64,000 nt of DNA from contig NZ_JAAGOH010000005.1 of NCBI RefSeq assembly GCF_010499455.1, positions 166,565 through 230,564 of the forward strand, written 5' to 3'. The notes under the pieces are model-generated. The model did no database searches and was not told the origin of the DNA. It was given only the letters and a program-made list of their open reading frames with translations. Below are positions 41,902 to 52,800 of this stretch, one piece after another. Position 1 is the first letter of the stretch. Each line of letters begins with the position of its first letter. The DNA comes from Ideonella livida. GTDB lineage: Bacteria; Pseudomonadota; Gammaproteobacteria; Burkholderiales; Burkholderiaceae_C. The translations under genes were made by a program, and so were the position numbers.

Positions 41902-43316
41902 GGGCGGGGGCTCTCTCCGGTCAGGGTCTTCATGTCCACCACCAGGGGCTGCACCGGCAGGCGCAGGCCGCCGGCGTCGAGCCCCAGGTTGGCGGGGGTC
42001 AGGCTGCCCACGGCCGCCATGAGGCGGTAGGCGCCAATGCGCACGTCGTACTGCGCATTGACCTTGTTGGCCAGCACGCCGAAGTATTCCACCTCGGCGT
42101 CCAGGGCACTCAGCGCGGTTTCCTTGCCGGCGTCGCGCAGGCGCTTGCGGTCGTTCATCACGTCGCGGGCAATGCCCGCGGCACTCTCCAGCAGCTCCAG
42201 GCGTTCCTTGCCGTTGACCACCTGGTTCCAGGCGATGCGGATGGCCTCGCGCACCTTGTTGCGGGTGGAGACCTCACGCTCCATCAGCTCCTCCTGGTCG
42301 CGCAGGGCGGCGGCCTCGCGGTGGAAGGTCTCGCCGCCCAGGTTGAAGGCCCAGTTCAGCCGGACCACGGCCGACCAGTCGTTACGGGCGGCGGAGGCCG
42401 AGACGTTGTGCTCGTTGTTGCGGGCCAGCACCAGGTCCACCGAGGGCTTGAAGCCGGCGCGCTCCAGGCTGATCTGGCCCTGGCTGCGCTGCACCTGCAG
42501 CTTGGCGGCGGCCAGGCGGGCGCTTTGCTGCAGGCCGGCGTCCAGGGCGGCGGGCAGGCTGGCGGGCAGGCCGCCCTCATAGATCTGGACGTCCTGGAAA
42601 CGGGCCAGGTCGGGGGCGTGGCCAAAGGCCTGCTCGTAGTTGGCCAGGGCGTCGCGCAGCTGTTGCTCGTAGAACACGCGGCGCTCCTTGACGATCTGCA
42701 GGCGGCTGCGGGCCTGCATGACGTCCACCACGATGCCGCCGCCGCCGGCGGCGCGCCGGGTCTCCAGCTCCAGCTGCTGGCGGGTGGTGTCTTCATTGAG
42801 GCGGGTCAGGCCGATGAGGGTTTGAAAGCGCGCGACCTGCAGGTAGGCGGTCAGGGCCTCCAGCAGCACGTCCTGGGTGAGGGCTTGGAGGTTGGCGTTC
42901 TGCAGCGCGCGGTCGGTGCCGGCCAGGTCCTGGGTGGCGGTGGTGCGGCCACCGTTGTAGAGGCTTTGCTCCAGGCTCAGGCCCACGCGTCGGCGGGTCA
43001 GGTCGCTCTCGGTGGCCGGACGCACGGTGCCGTTGTCGCCCAGGCGCATCTGGGCGTCGGGCTTGTAGCTCTCGGTGACGATGCCCTCGCGACCGGCGTC
43101 GGCCGAGACGACCAGGCGCGGCATGGCGGCGGCCTGCGCAGCCTCCACCCGCAGGCCGGCGGCCTCGATGGCGTGGCGGTTGGCCTTGAGCAGCGGATGG
43201 TGGCCGAGCACGGCGCGCAGCTCCTCCTCCAGCGGCATGGCCTGCAGGCTGGGGGCGGCCAGGGTGGCCAGCAGGGCGGCCAGGACCACCGGACGCTTCT
43301 TGAGGGAATGGATCAT
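41898..43316 (-). CDS. TolC-family outer-membrane channel of the type I secretion system
   Basis: A 472-residue outer-membrane efflux protein, the exit duct of the T1SS. A signal peptide (about 1-26, ending LQA) precedes two OEP repeats: RRRVGLSLEQSLYNGGRT in the first, and VVRLNWAFNLGGETFHREAAALRDQ in the second. Long helical stretches lie between. It resembles AggA/LapE-like TolC proteins dedicated to RTX adhesins. An AGGAGAAG Shine-Dalgarno precedes the ATG. It starts 50 bases after the adaptor gene and overlaps the first glycosyltransferase by 4 bases. Confidence 0.92.
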   Translation of the reverse strand: MIHSLKKRPVVLAALLATLAAPSLQAMPLEEELRAVLGHHPLLKANRHAIEAAGLRVEAAQAAAMPRLVVSADAGREGIVTESYKPDAQMRLGDNGTVRPATESDLTRRRVGLSLEQSLYNGGRTTATQDLAGTDRALQNANLQALTQDVLLEALTAYLQVARFQTLIGLTRLNEDTTRQQLELETRRAAGGGGIVVDVMQARSRLQIVKERRVFYEQQLRDALANYEQAFGHAPDLARFQDVQIYEGGLPASLPAALDAGLQQSARLAAAKLQVQRSQGQISLERAGFKPSVDLVLARNNEHNVSASAARNDWSAVVRLNWAFNLGGETFHREAAALRDQEELMEREVSTRNKVREAIRIAWNQVVNGKERLELLESAAGIARDVMNDRKRLRDAGKETALSALDAEVEYFGVLANKVNAQYDVRIGAYRLMAAVGSLTPANLGLDAGGLRLPVQPLVVDMKTLTGESPRP

Positions 43317-43366
43317 GTCTTCTCCTGTGGATCGGGCGTAGGGCTGTTCGGGTGGGAGGAGTCGGC

Positions 43367-44776
43367 TCAGACTTCGCGCAGGGCTTCCTGCTTGAACTTG
43401 AGGATGGGACGCAGCAGCGCCCAGAGGACGGAGCTGCTGTCCACGCGCACGTCGACCTCGCCGGTCATGCCCGGGCTGATGGGCATCTCGGCGGCGGTGG
43501 CGCCCAGGTGGGCGCGGTCGGTGGCGACGATGACGCGGTAGAACTGCTCTTCGTTGCGGCCGACGTCGGTGTCGGCGGCGATGGACTGCACCTGGCCGTC
43601 CAGGCCGCCGTAGCGGTAGTAGTCGTAGGCGCTGATCTTGACCAGGGCCTTCTGGCCGACCTGCAGGTGGCCGCGGTCGGCGGGATTCAGGCGCAGCTCG
43701 ATGACCAGCTGCTCCTTGTCGGGCACCAGCTCCATGATGGGCTCGCCGGCCTTGACGACGTTGCCCGCAGCTTGGAACTTGACGTTCTTGACCACCCCGT
43801 CGATGGGGGCGCGGATGACCGCCCGGCGCTCCTGGTCGCGGGCGCGGTTGAGCTCCTCGCCCAGGCTGGCGATCTTGCGCTCCAGCTCGGCCAGCTCGTC
43901 GGAGGCGCGACGGCGGAACTTGGCCTCCTCCTCACGGCGGCGGGCCATGGCCTCGTCCACATTGGCCTGGGCGCCGGGAATGGCCTGTCGGGTGGCGGCG
44001 ATGTCACCGCTCAGGCGCTCAACATTGCTGCGGCGCTGCAGGTGCTCGATTTCGGAAACGAGCTTGTCGCGGAACAGGTTGTCCGACAGCGCCAGCTCGT
44101 GCTGGGCGATGCGCAGGCTGGCCTCGGCCGACTGCAGCCGGGCGTTGAGCTCGGCCACGCGCTGGCGGCCCTGGGCGATCTGGCCGTCGATGGCCGCCAG
44201 GGTGCTGCGCAGCTCCTCGCGCCGGGCCCGGAAGGTGGCCTGCTCGGCCCCGGCGGAGGCCTGCAGCTGCGGGTCCCGCTCGGTGAGGGCGAGCGTGAAC
44301 TGGTCGGTGCCCCGGGCTTCGGCCTCCAGCCGGGCGCGGGCAAAGCGGAAAGAGCCCATGCGGGTGCTCATCTCCGCCCCGTTGAAGCCGGTGGTGGCCA
44401 GGTCCAGCTCGATCAGTGGGTCGCCGGCCTTGACGGTCTGGCCTTCACGCACCACCAGCTGCTTGACCAGGCCGCCCTCCAGGTGCTGGATGACCTTGAC
44501 CTTGTCGTACGGCACCACCTTGCCCTGGGAGGACACCACGCGGTCGACCTGGGCCAGCGTGGACCAGCCCAGCAGCACGATCAGCACAGCCAGCAGGCGG
44601 CGGTCGCGCCAGCGCCAGCGGGCGGTGCCCACCTGGCCGAGCAGGCCGTCGAGTGGCCGCTCGCCGACGGTGGGGGCCGGGGCCGAGGCAGGCTCCGGCA
44701 CCCCGCCGGAGAGCAGGCCGGGGGCGCCCGGCAGGGCCGGGCCGCCGGCCTGGGCGGTGTGGGCGAAGGGGCTCAT
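43367..44776 (-). CDS. HlyD-family periplasmic adaptor (type I secretion)
   Basis: A 469-residue membrane fusion protein linking the ABC exporter to the outer-membrane channel. A Pro/Ala-rich cytoplasmic N-terminus (about 1-55) precedes one membrane helix (about 60-77). The lipoyl/barrel-sandwich halves are VVPYDKVKVIQHLEGGLV and VIRAPIDGVVKNVKF; long coiled-coil arms lie between them. The end VDVRVDSSSVLWALLRPILKFKQEALRE is typical of HlyD/LapC. Start overlaps the ABC gene stop (ATGA) with GGAGGTGG upstream, so translation is coupled. Confidence 0.94.
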   Translation of the reverse strand: MSPFAHTAQAGGPALPGAPGLLSGGVPEPASAPAPTVGERPLDGLLGQVGTARWRWRDRRLLAVLIVLLGWSTLAQVDRVVSSQGKVVPYDKVKVIQHLEGGLVKQLVVREGQTVKAGDPLIELDLATTGFNGAEMSTRMGSFRFARARLEAEARGTDQFTLALTERDPQLQASAGAEQATFRARREELRSTLAAIDGQIAQGRQRVAELNARLQSAEASLRIAQHELALSDNLFRDKLVSEIEHLQRRSNVERLSGDIAATRQAIPGAQANVDEAMARRREEEAKFRRRASDELAELERKIASLGEELNRARDQERRAVIRAPIDGVVKNVKFQAAGNVVKAGEPIMELVPDKEQLVIELRLNPADRGHLQVGQKALVKISAYDYYRYGGLDGQVQSIAADTDVGRNEEQFYRVIVATDRAHLGATAAEMPISPGMTGEVDVRVDSSSVLWALLRPILKFKQEALREV

Positions 44777-46836
44777 GCGGCCACCTCCTGAACGGGTTGG
44801 GGGCCGGCGGCGCGGACGGTGCCCCCGGACGCAGGGCCTGCCGGCATGCCCGATGGGGTGCCGGATGGCGCGCCAGCGGTCGGACCCGCCGGGGCCGGCC
44901 GCGGCGTGGCCAGGCCCAGGCGGGGCAGCAGCTCACGGGCCGGGCCGGCGGCGGCCAGGCTGCCGCGGTCCAGCACCAGAATGCCCTGGCACTGGGTCAG
45001 CAGCGCCGGGCTGTGGGTGACGACGATCACGGTGTGGTCCTGGGCCAGCTGGCGCAGCGTGGCGGCAAAGGCCTGCTCGGCCACGCTGTCCAGGTCGGAG
45101 GTGGGCTCGTCCAGCAGCAGCACCGGCGGGTCGCCGATGAGGGTCTGGGCGATGGCGATGCGCTTGCGCTGGCCGCCGGAGAAGCGGCCCCCCCCCTCCC
45201 CCACATCGGTGTCAAAGCCCTGGGGCAGCTGCACGATGAACTCATAGGCACCCGCCTGGCGGGCGGCGGCCACGATCTGGGCATCGCTGGCCCCGGGCAG
45301 GCCCAAGGCAATGTTGTCGCGGATGCTGCCGGCCACCAGGCGCGGCTGCTGCGAGAGGTAGCCCACCATGCCCGCCAGGTCGAGCTGACCGAACTGGCGC
45401 AGGTCGGCGCCGTCGATCAGCACCCGGCCGGCCGAGGGCGGGTACAGGCCGCGCAGCAGCTTGAGCAGGGTGCTCTTGCCGCTGCCGTTGGCGCCCACCA
45501 CCGCATGCAACCCCAGCGGGCCGATCTGGCCCGACAGGCGGCTGATCTGGTCCTGCTCCTGTCCGGGGTAGCGGAAGTGCAGGCCCTCCATCAGCAAGGT
45601 GCCGCGCGGCCGCGGCAGGGCCACGCCGGCCTGCCCGCGGTCCAGCGCATGGCCCAGCAGCTCATCCAGTCGACGGCTGGCGGCCTGGAACTGGCCGTAA
45701 ACCCGCCACTGGCCCACCAGCTGCACCATGGGCTGCACCAGCTTGCCGGCCAGGATGTTGCAGGCAATCAGGCCGCCCATGGTCATGAGCTGCTGCAGGA
45801 TGAACAGCGCGCCGGCGGAGGTGCCGATGACGGTGGAGGCCACGCTCATGCCCTGGGCCAGGTCGCGGTAATGGTCCATCTCGCGGCTGCGGGCCAGCGA
45901 GTCCTGCATCCAGCGGGCATAGGCCTGCTCCCAGCGCTGGCCCAGCGCAGGCGACGGGCCCAGGCCCTTGAGGTGCAGGCGCGAGGCGGCCAGGTCGGCC
46001 TGCAGCAGGTCGCGGCTGAGCAGGCGCTCGCGCTCCTGGGCGTGACCGGGCTTGAGCACCCGCTCCGAGCGCCAGGCCAGCAGGCCGAAGCCGGCCAGGG
46101 TCAGCAGCGTCACCGGCAGCATGGGCCAGGCGATCAGGCCCACCAGGGCCAGGGTGAGCAACAGGAACGGCAGGTCCACCAGCAGCAGCGCGGGCGCGCC
46201 GGTGGTGGTGGTGCGCACCAGCTCGATGTCGCGGAAAACGGTCTGCCAGTAGCCGGGGGGCAGGCTCTCTAGCCGCGCCAGGGGCAGGCAGGTCAGGCGC
46301 TCGTAGACCGCCCGGGCCAGCGCCACCTCCACCTGCGCCCCCAGGCGCTGCATGAGCAGCGCGCGGGCCTGGCGCAGGCCGAACTCCAGCCCGATGGCCA
46401 GCACCATGCCGGTCACCAGGGCCACCAGGGTGGACAGCCCGCCCTTGGCGATCACCCGGTCATAAACCTGCAGCGAGAACACCGCGGCAAAGACCCCCAG
46501 CACGCTGATGCCCAGGGAGAGCAGCAGCGCCTGCAGATAGGCCGGCCGCAGCGGCGCCAGCGCCGCCCCCAGCCAGGCCGAGGGCGCGTCCTGGCCGGAG
46601 GACGGCGTGCCGTCCAGGGCCGCCAGGCCGGTGAGCGGGGCGGCCCGCGGGCCGCCCTCCTGCGGCTCGGGCCGCACCGCCAGCACAAAGCGCACCCAGG
46701 CCCACAGGGCGCGCAGCCCTGCGGCCGGGGCGCCGGCAGGCGACCCCGGCGGCGCGGTCCCGGGCCCGCCGGGCGGCAGGCCCGGGAGGCCGGCGGCACC
46801 GCCGGCGCCGCTGGCGGCCGAGGTGGTGTCAGCCAT
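44773..46836 (-). CDS. type I secretion ABC exporter (membrane plus ATPase)
   Basis: A 687-residue half-transporter that energises secretion of the RTX protein. After a Gly/Pro-rich N-terminus (about 1-40) and a short degenerate N-terminal domain there are about six membrane helices (about 95-365), then the ATPase with Walker A GANGSGKST (448-456), signature RFSGGQRKR (551-559), Walker B LLLDEP (573-578) and switch His608. There is no Cys peptidase motif, so the substrate is not cut after a double Gly by this protein. The C-terminal 50 residues are Pro/Gly/Ala-rich. It starts 17 bases after the RTX gene stop. Confidence 0.94.
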   Translation of the reverse strand: MADTTSAASGAGGAAGLPGLPPGGPGTAPPGSPAGAPAAGLRALWAWVRFVLAVRPEPQEGGPRAAPLTGLAALDGTPSSGQDAPSAWLGAALAPLRPAYLQALLLSLGISVLGVFAAVFSLQVYDRVIAKGGLSTLVALVTGMVLAIGLEFGLRQARALLMQRLGAQVEVALARAVYERLTCLPLARLESLPPGYWQTVFRDIELVRTTTTGAPALLLVDLPFLLLTLALVGLIAWPMLPVTLLTLAGFGLLAWRSERVLKPGHAQERERLLSRDLLQADLAASRLHLKGLGPSPALGQRWEQAYARWMQDSLARSREMDHYRDLAQGMSVASTVIGTSAGALFILQQLMTMGGLIACNILAGKLVQPMVQLVGQWRVYGQFQAASRRLDELLGHALDRGQAGVALPRPRGTLLMEGLHFRYPGQEQDQISRLSGQIGPLGLHAVVGANGSGKSTLLKLLRGLYPPSAGRVLIDGADLRQFGQLDLAGMVGYLSQQPRLVAGSIRDNIALGLPGASDAQIVAAARQAGAYEFIVQLPQGFDTDVGEGGGRFSGGQRKRIAIAQTLIGDPPVLLLDEPTSDLDSVAEQAFAATLRQLAQDHTVIVVTHSPALLTQCQGILVLDRGSLAAAGPARELLPRLGLATPRPAPAGPTAGAPSGTPSGMPAGPASGGTVRAAGPQPVQEVAA

Positions 46837-46853
46837 GCGGGAACCCTTTCAGG

Positions 46854-49800
46854 TCAGCCGACCGTGGGCACGACGGCGCTGTCGATGAGGACGAACACAT
46901 TGCTGCTCCCGTACTGGTAGACCGAGAAGGAGCCCGTGCCGTCGACCGTGACGCCGGTGGCGACCGCGGTGGTGTTCCAGCCGCCGGTCAACGTGACGCT
47001 GTCGGTGCCGGCGGTACTGTCGATGACGAGCACGTTGCCCTTCTGGTAGTTGGCGTTGCCGATGCCGGTGTTGGCCTCGCCCGTCATGGACAGGACGTCC
47101 ACGCCGGACAGGGTCAGGGCCTGGTCGCCCGTGCCCAGCTTCAACACCTCGATGTTCGCCACGGCGTTGTTGGCGATACCGGTGAAATTGAGGGTCATGT
47201 TCCCCGTCAATTCCACGGTATCGACACCGGTGCCGCCGTCCAGACGGAAGAAGTTGGCGTCGGCCACCACCATCCGGTCGCTGCCCGCCCCACCAATGAG
47301 CACATCGCGGCCACCATCGCCCACCAAGGTGTCGTTGCCGGCGTTGCCGATCAGCCGGTCCATGCCCGCGTTGGGGTTGGGGCTGACGGATGCGCCCAGC
47401 AGCGCGGTCAGCGTGGCCCCCGTGGTGGTCGAGACATGCTGCACGCCGACGTTGCTGGTGGTGGACCAGGCCTCGCTGCCATAGAGGATGGTGGCGGTGG
47501 TGGTGTTGCCGTAGCTCAGGTCGTCAAAACCGTCACCGTCGATGTCGCCCAGGCTGTTCCAGCCGTAGCTGCTCCACCCGCCGTCCAGCAGCTGGATGCC
47601 GTAGTCCTGCACCTCCAGCAGGCTGATGTCCTTCCAGCCCGTCTGGCGGCCCAGGATCAGGTAGGCGGAGCCGTTGCTGCTGGTGTTGGTGCCGTTGCCG
47701 GCCTCGGCGTCGTTGTACTCGGTGATCAGGAAGTCCTTGAGTCCGTCACCGTTCATGTCGCCCGCGGCGGTGATGTTGTAGCCGGCGTAGTTGTAGTCCA
47801 CCGAGCCGGTGATGCGGAAGCCGCGCCCGTTGGCCGCCAGGTTGGCCAGGCTCAGGTCCGCCCCCCAGCCGCTGGCAGCACCGAACACCACATAGGCCCC
47901 ACCGTTGTCCTTGGCGTTGTAGTCATTGCCGTGGTTGGCGGCGATCAGGATGTCGCCGTAGCCGTCGCCGTTGATGTCGCCCAGCGAGCGCATCGTGGCG
48001 GCGTTCAGGCTGTTGACGTCGCTGTTGGTGTTGATGGGCTGGCCGTTCTCGGCGGTGATCCGGGTGACGGCCGGGGCGCCGGTGGTGCCGGCGGTGGTGC
48101 TGCCCAGCGAGAGGCTGGCGTTCCAGGTGCCGGCCTTGCCGAAGACGATGGAGACGTTGCCGTTGTTCACCAGGAAGTCGGCATAGCCGTCACCGTTGAC
48201 GTCGCCGGCCGAGGCCACCCCGCTCCAGCTGCCCACGGTGGACATGGTCCAGCCCTGGGTCTGGTCCAGGCCGGTCCAGCCGGTGGCCTTGCCGAAGACC
48301 AGGGCGGCGTTGGTGTTGCCGCTCAGGAAGTCGTCGAAGCCGTCGCCGTTGACGTCACCCACCATCACCGGCCGCCAGTTGGCGCCGAACTGCGCGCCGC
48401 TGCTGCCAATGAAGGTGCCGTCGGCCTTGGTGGCCGTGGTGGTGTAGGTGTACGTGGTGTTGGCCACGTTGCTGGCCGAGCCGTTGTTGGGCACGGCCGA
48501 CGCCGAGCCCGGCAGGCCGGTGCTGGCACCGTCGGACAGGAAGTTGTCGGTCAGCGCGGTGGTGGTGGCGTTGCCGCCGCTGCGGTTGACCAGGTTGCTG
48601 TTGCCCCCCAGGAAGATGTAGGTGCGGCCCTCGTTGGACGTGCTCCAGCCGTCGCTGCTCCAGTCGGAGCCGGCGGTGGAGGAGCTGGAGCCCGGCACCG
48701 CACCGCCTTCGTCGAAGGTGAAGGTGCGGCTGGACGTCGGGGCGGCCACCAGCATGTCGGCAAAGCCGTCGCCGTTGATGTCCCCCACGCTGCCGAAGCC
48801 CGAGCCGAACTGCTCGTTGGCGCTGGCCGAGCCGGTGAGCGTGATGCCCTTGGCGGTCAGGCCCGAGCCCAGGTTGGACACGTCCACCGCACCCACGCCG
48901 CCGGCCTTGCCGTACAGCACGGTCACCGCGCCGTTGACCACCCCGGTGCTGGAGGCACTGGACAGCCAGTAGTAGTTCGGATCCCAGTAGTCCGGGTAGT
49001 CGATCCAGCGGCTGGTGTAGTGCAGCTGCGTCGTGGTCACGTCTTGGTTGCGCAGGCCAAAGTCGGCAAAGCCGTCCTGGTTCACGTCGCCCAGGTTGAC
49101 CAGGTAGCTGCCCCAGTTGCCTTCCACCCCGCTGAAGCCGGTGATGGAGTCCTTGCGCAGGGTGCTGGGGAAGTTGGTGCCCATCAGGTCCACCGTGGCG
49201 CCCAGGTAGGGCACCGTCCAGCCGGCCACCGTGGTCTGGATGTCGGAGTCCACCTTCACGTAGATGCCGTCCAGGGCATAGGTGGTGTAGGTGGCGTCGC
49301 TGACCACCCGGGCCCACGGGCCCTCCAGCGTGAGCTTGTCGTCGGCGTTGCCGTCCACCGTGATCTGGTAGTACTGGCCATAGGCCTGCGCCAGCTGGCG
49401 CTCCACCAGGTAGATCGCCTCGCGGTAGTTGAAGATGAGGCTGTTGGCCCCGTCACCGGTGATGTCGATCTTCTCGAAGCTGCGCAGGCTGGCGCCGGCA
49501 TAGCCCGTCATGTCCAGGTGGATGTTGTGGCCCTTGAACTGCAGGGTGTCGGTGCCCGTGCCGCCGTCCACCAGGAGGAAGTCCAGGTCGGAGACCGAGA
49601 GCACGTCGTCACCCGAGCCGCCGCGCAGGATGTCCTCGCCGCCCAAGCCGTACAGGGTGTCGTTGCCCTGCTGGCCGGCCAGGCGGTTGGCGTTGTAGTC
49701 GCCCACCACCACATCGGCCTGGCTGGTGCCCACCTGCATCAACGAGTCGGTGTAGTCACCGCCGTTGATCACGAAGGCCTCGCCCGAGGCGTAGCCGTCG

Positions 49801-52800
49801 CGGTGGTTGTTGGGCATGCCGAACACCATGTCCACCGTGCCGTCGTTGTTGAAGTCACCCGCCGCCACGGAGAAGCCGAAGGACTCCTCCGGCAGGCCGC
49901 CGGTGATCTCCAGGCCCTGGTCGCCCAGGTTGGTCACGCTGACCTTGCTGGCCCAGTTGCCGCGCTCCTGGCCGAACACGATGAAGGCCGCGCCGGCATC
50001 GGTGTCGCCATCGTCGCTGGCCTCGCCGTTGTTGTTCTGGTTCGGGTTGCGGCCGCCGGCGGTCAGCAGCAGGTCGTCGAAGCCGTCGTGGTTGACGTCG
50101 CCGAACTCCACGATGCGGGTGAGCTGGTTGGCCGAGGTGCCGTACAGCTCCACCACCCGACCCTCGGCCTTGAGCTGGTCGATGGTGGTGATGGGGTTGA
50201 GCGTGCCCGCCTTGCCGAACACCACATAGAACTTGCCGTAGGCGGTGCCGCCAGAGACCGCGGCATCGGCCACGTGCTGGTAGGTGCCGATCACGTAGTC
50301 GGTGGTGCCGTCGCCGTCAAAGTCGCCGATGGCCTCGACCTGCTGGCCGGCCCATTCGGCCGTGGTGCGCTGGCCCGGGTCGATCTGGGCGCCGGCCTCG
50401 GTGCTGAAGTACAGCGTGGTGCTGTTGGTGGCACCGGCGTACTTGGTGGCCGGGGTGGCGGTGGAGGCGATGACGTTGGCGTCCACCGTCAGGTAGTAGC
50501 CGCTGGCCTGGGCCAGGTCGCCTGCCGGGTTGATCACCACGTTCTTGCCGCTGTAGACCAGGCTGCCGCCCTTGCTGCCCACGCCGGTCACCGCATCAAA
50601 GCTCTCGATCAGCGTGCCACTGCTGTTGTAGAGCTTGATGAACTTGGCCCCCGCCGCGATGCCGCTGGCCACGCCCACGTTCTCGCCAAAGCTGATGGTG
50701 ATGTTCTCGGCCACGCCGACCTTGAGCGAGTGGTCCACCGCATTGCCGCCGGCGTAGGTGATCAGGCCGTTGGCGGTGGTGAAGTAATACTCGTTGTAGG
50801 TGTCCGGACGGGTGCCGTTGACGTTGCCGTACCAGTAGTCGTAGTTGCCCACCACGGCGTCGTTGCCCGACTGGTCGGTCAGCGCGCCGGCCGCGGTGTA
50901 GAGCGCGTAGGTGGTGTTGTAGGCCATGGTGCCGGCCGGGTCGATGGTGACGACCTTGCCGTTGAGGGTCAGGGTCCAGCCATTGCTGCTGGTGACGGTG
51001 TAGACCCCGTCGCTCAGGGTGGCGTTGGCCACGTTGAAGCTGGCCACCGCGGTGCCGGCGTAGGTGGTGGCGTTGGTGCCGTTGCGGATCTCGATGAGAC
51101 CGCTGGCGCCAAGCTTGAGGGCCTCGGTCGCGGTGAACACCAGGTTGTCCTGCACCGAGACGCCGGTCTGGCCCACAAACGGCGTGCCCCGGGTGGCGGT
51201 GCTGTTGCCGCTGGTCTGCACCAGCAACGGGCCACGGGTGTCGGCGGCGGTGGTGAAGCCGATGCTGCTGGAGCCCGACAGCGCGTTGCCCGCACCGTCC
51301 TGCAGCCCGCTGAACTCGAAGGTGTAGCCCGTGGAGCCCTGCAGGGTGTAGCCCAGGTTCAGGCGGATGGAGCTGCTGTCGGCGCCGGCGGGACTGCCGG
51401 TGAAGCCGATGCTGCTGCCCAGGCTGCCCACGCCCGTGGCCAGGTTGATGGTCTCGACCGTGACCGAGCCCTTCTTGACCGTGAGCGTGCCGTAGGGCTT
51501 GAGCGCCTCGCTGAAGCTGAAGGTGTAGTAGTACCAGTCGGCGTAGCCGCCCCAGATGGTGCTGCCCACCATGCCCGGCGTGGGCGCCACGCCGGTGGCG
51601 GTGCCGTTGGTGGTGTAGCTGACGGTGCGGCCGTCGGAGTAGTTGTCGTAGTAGTAGCTGCTGTAGGTCAGCGAGAAGGTGCTCGACAGCGTGGGCGCCG
51701 TCACGTCACCGGTGGCCGCGCCGGTGGAGAAGTTCCAGGTCGTGCTGTTGCTGATGCCGGCGAAGGCATTGCCCGCCAGGTCGGTCACCGCCCCCGCGTC
51801 CACCGTGAGGTAGAAGCTGGCGTTGGCCGCCAGCGGGTTGTACGGGTTGACCACCAGCTGGGTGCCGGTGCCCGAGCCGGTGATGGCGATCTTGCCGCCC
51901 ATGGTGCCCAGGCCGGTGGCCATGTTGAACGACTCCACCAGCTGGCCGGTGGCGCTGTTGTACAGGTTGACCAGACCGATGCCGGCCTTGAGGGACTCGT
52001 TGAAGTTGGCGTAGATCGCGCCGACCGTGGACTGGTTGGTGGCGTTGTCGCTCGGTGCGGAGCCGGTGATCCAGGGCGCGGTGGCGTCACGGATGACGGC
52101 CACGGTGTTGCCCCAGCCCTCGGCCTTGCCGAACACGATGTAGCCATTGCCGGCGTAGTCGGCCTGGCCGTTGGCGCCCACGTTGTTGAAGCCCGGCGCG
52201 CCGATCAGGATGTCGTCAAAGCCGTCGCCGTTGACGTCGCCGGCCGCCGAGATGTCGGTGCCCAGGTACTGGATGTTGGCGCTGTCGCCCCCGATCCAGA
52301 AGCCCTTGTTGGTGCCCATGGTGCCGGCGTTGACGTCACCGCTGTGGGTGCCGCCGAACATCACGTACACCTTGCCGTAGCTGCCCGCGTTGCCGCCGGC
52401 CAGGGCAAAGTCGGCAAAGCCGTCGCCGTTGACGTCACCCAGCGCGGTGGTGGTCATCGTGAAGATGTCGTTCAGGCCCAGCGAGTTGATGCTGTAGCCG
52501 TTGGCGGCACCGGTCACGAAGGTGCTGGTGTTGGTCAGGTCGACGTTGGTCCAGTCGGTGCGGCCATAGACGACCCGGGCGTTGTTGGTGTCGGTCACGC
52601 CCAGCAGGTCGTCGATGCCGTCGCCGTTGACGTCGCCGATGTTGACCAGGCCCACCCCATAGTTCCAGTTGCCCGTGCTGGTGGTCAGGTTGGGCTGGCC
52701 CAGGCCGCTGACGGTGAAGCCGCGGCTGCCCAGGTTGGCCAGGTCGAACTGGCCGGCCATGGACTCGGTGCCGAACACCACATAGGCCTTGCCGGCGGCG

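Noticed and set aside
44773..46836. ABC exporter as a bacteriocin peptidase-containing transporter
   Set aside because: No Cys/His/Asp peptidase motif is present in the N-terminal domain, and the neighbouring substrate is an RTX protein without a double-Gly leader context.
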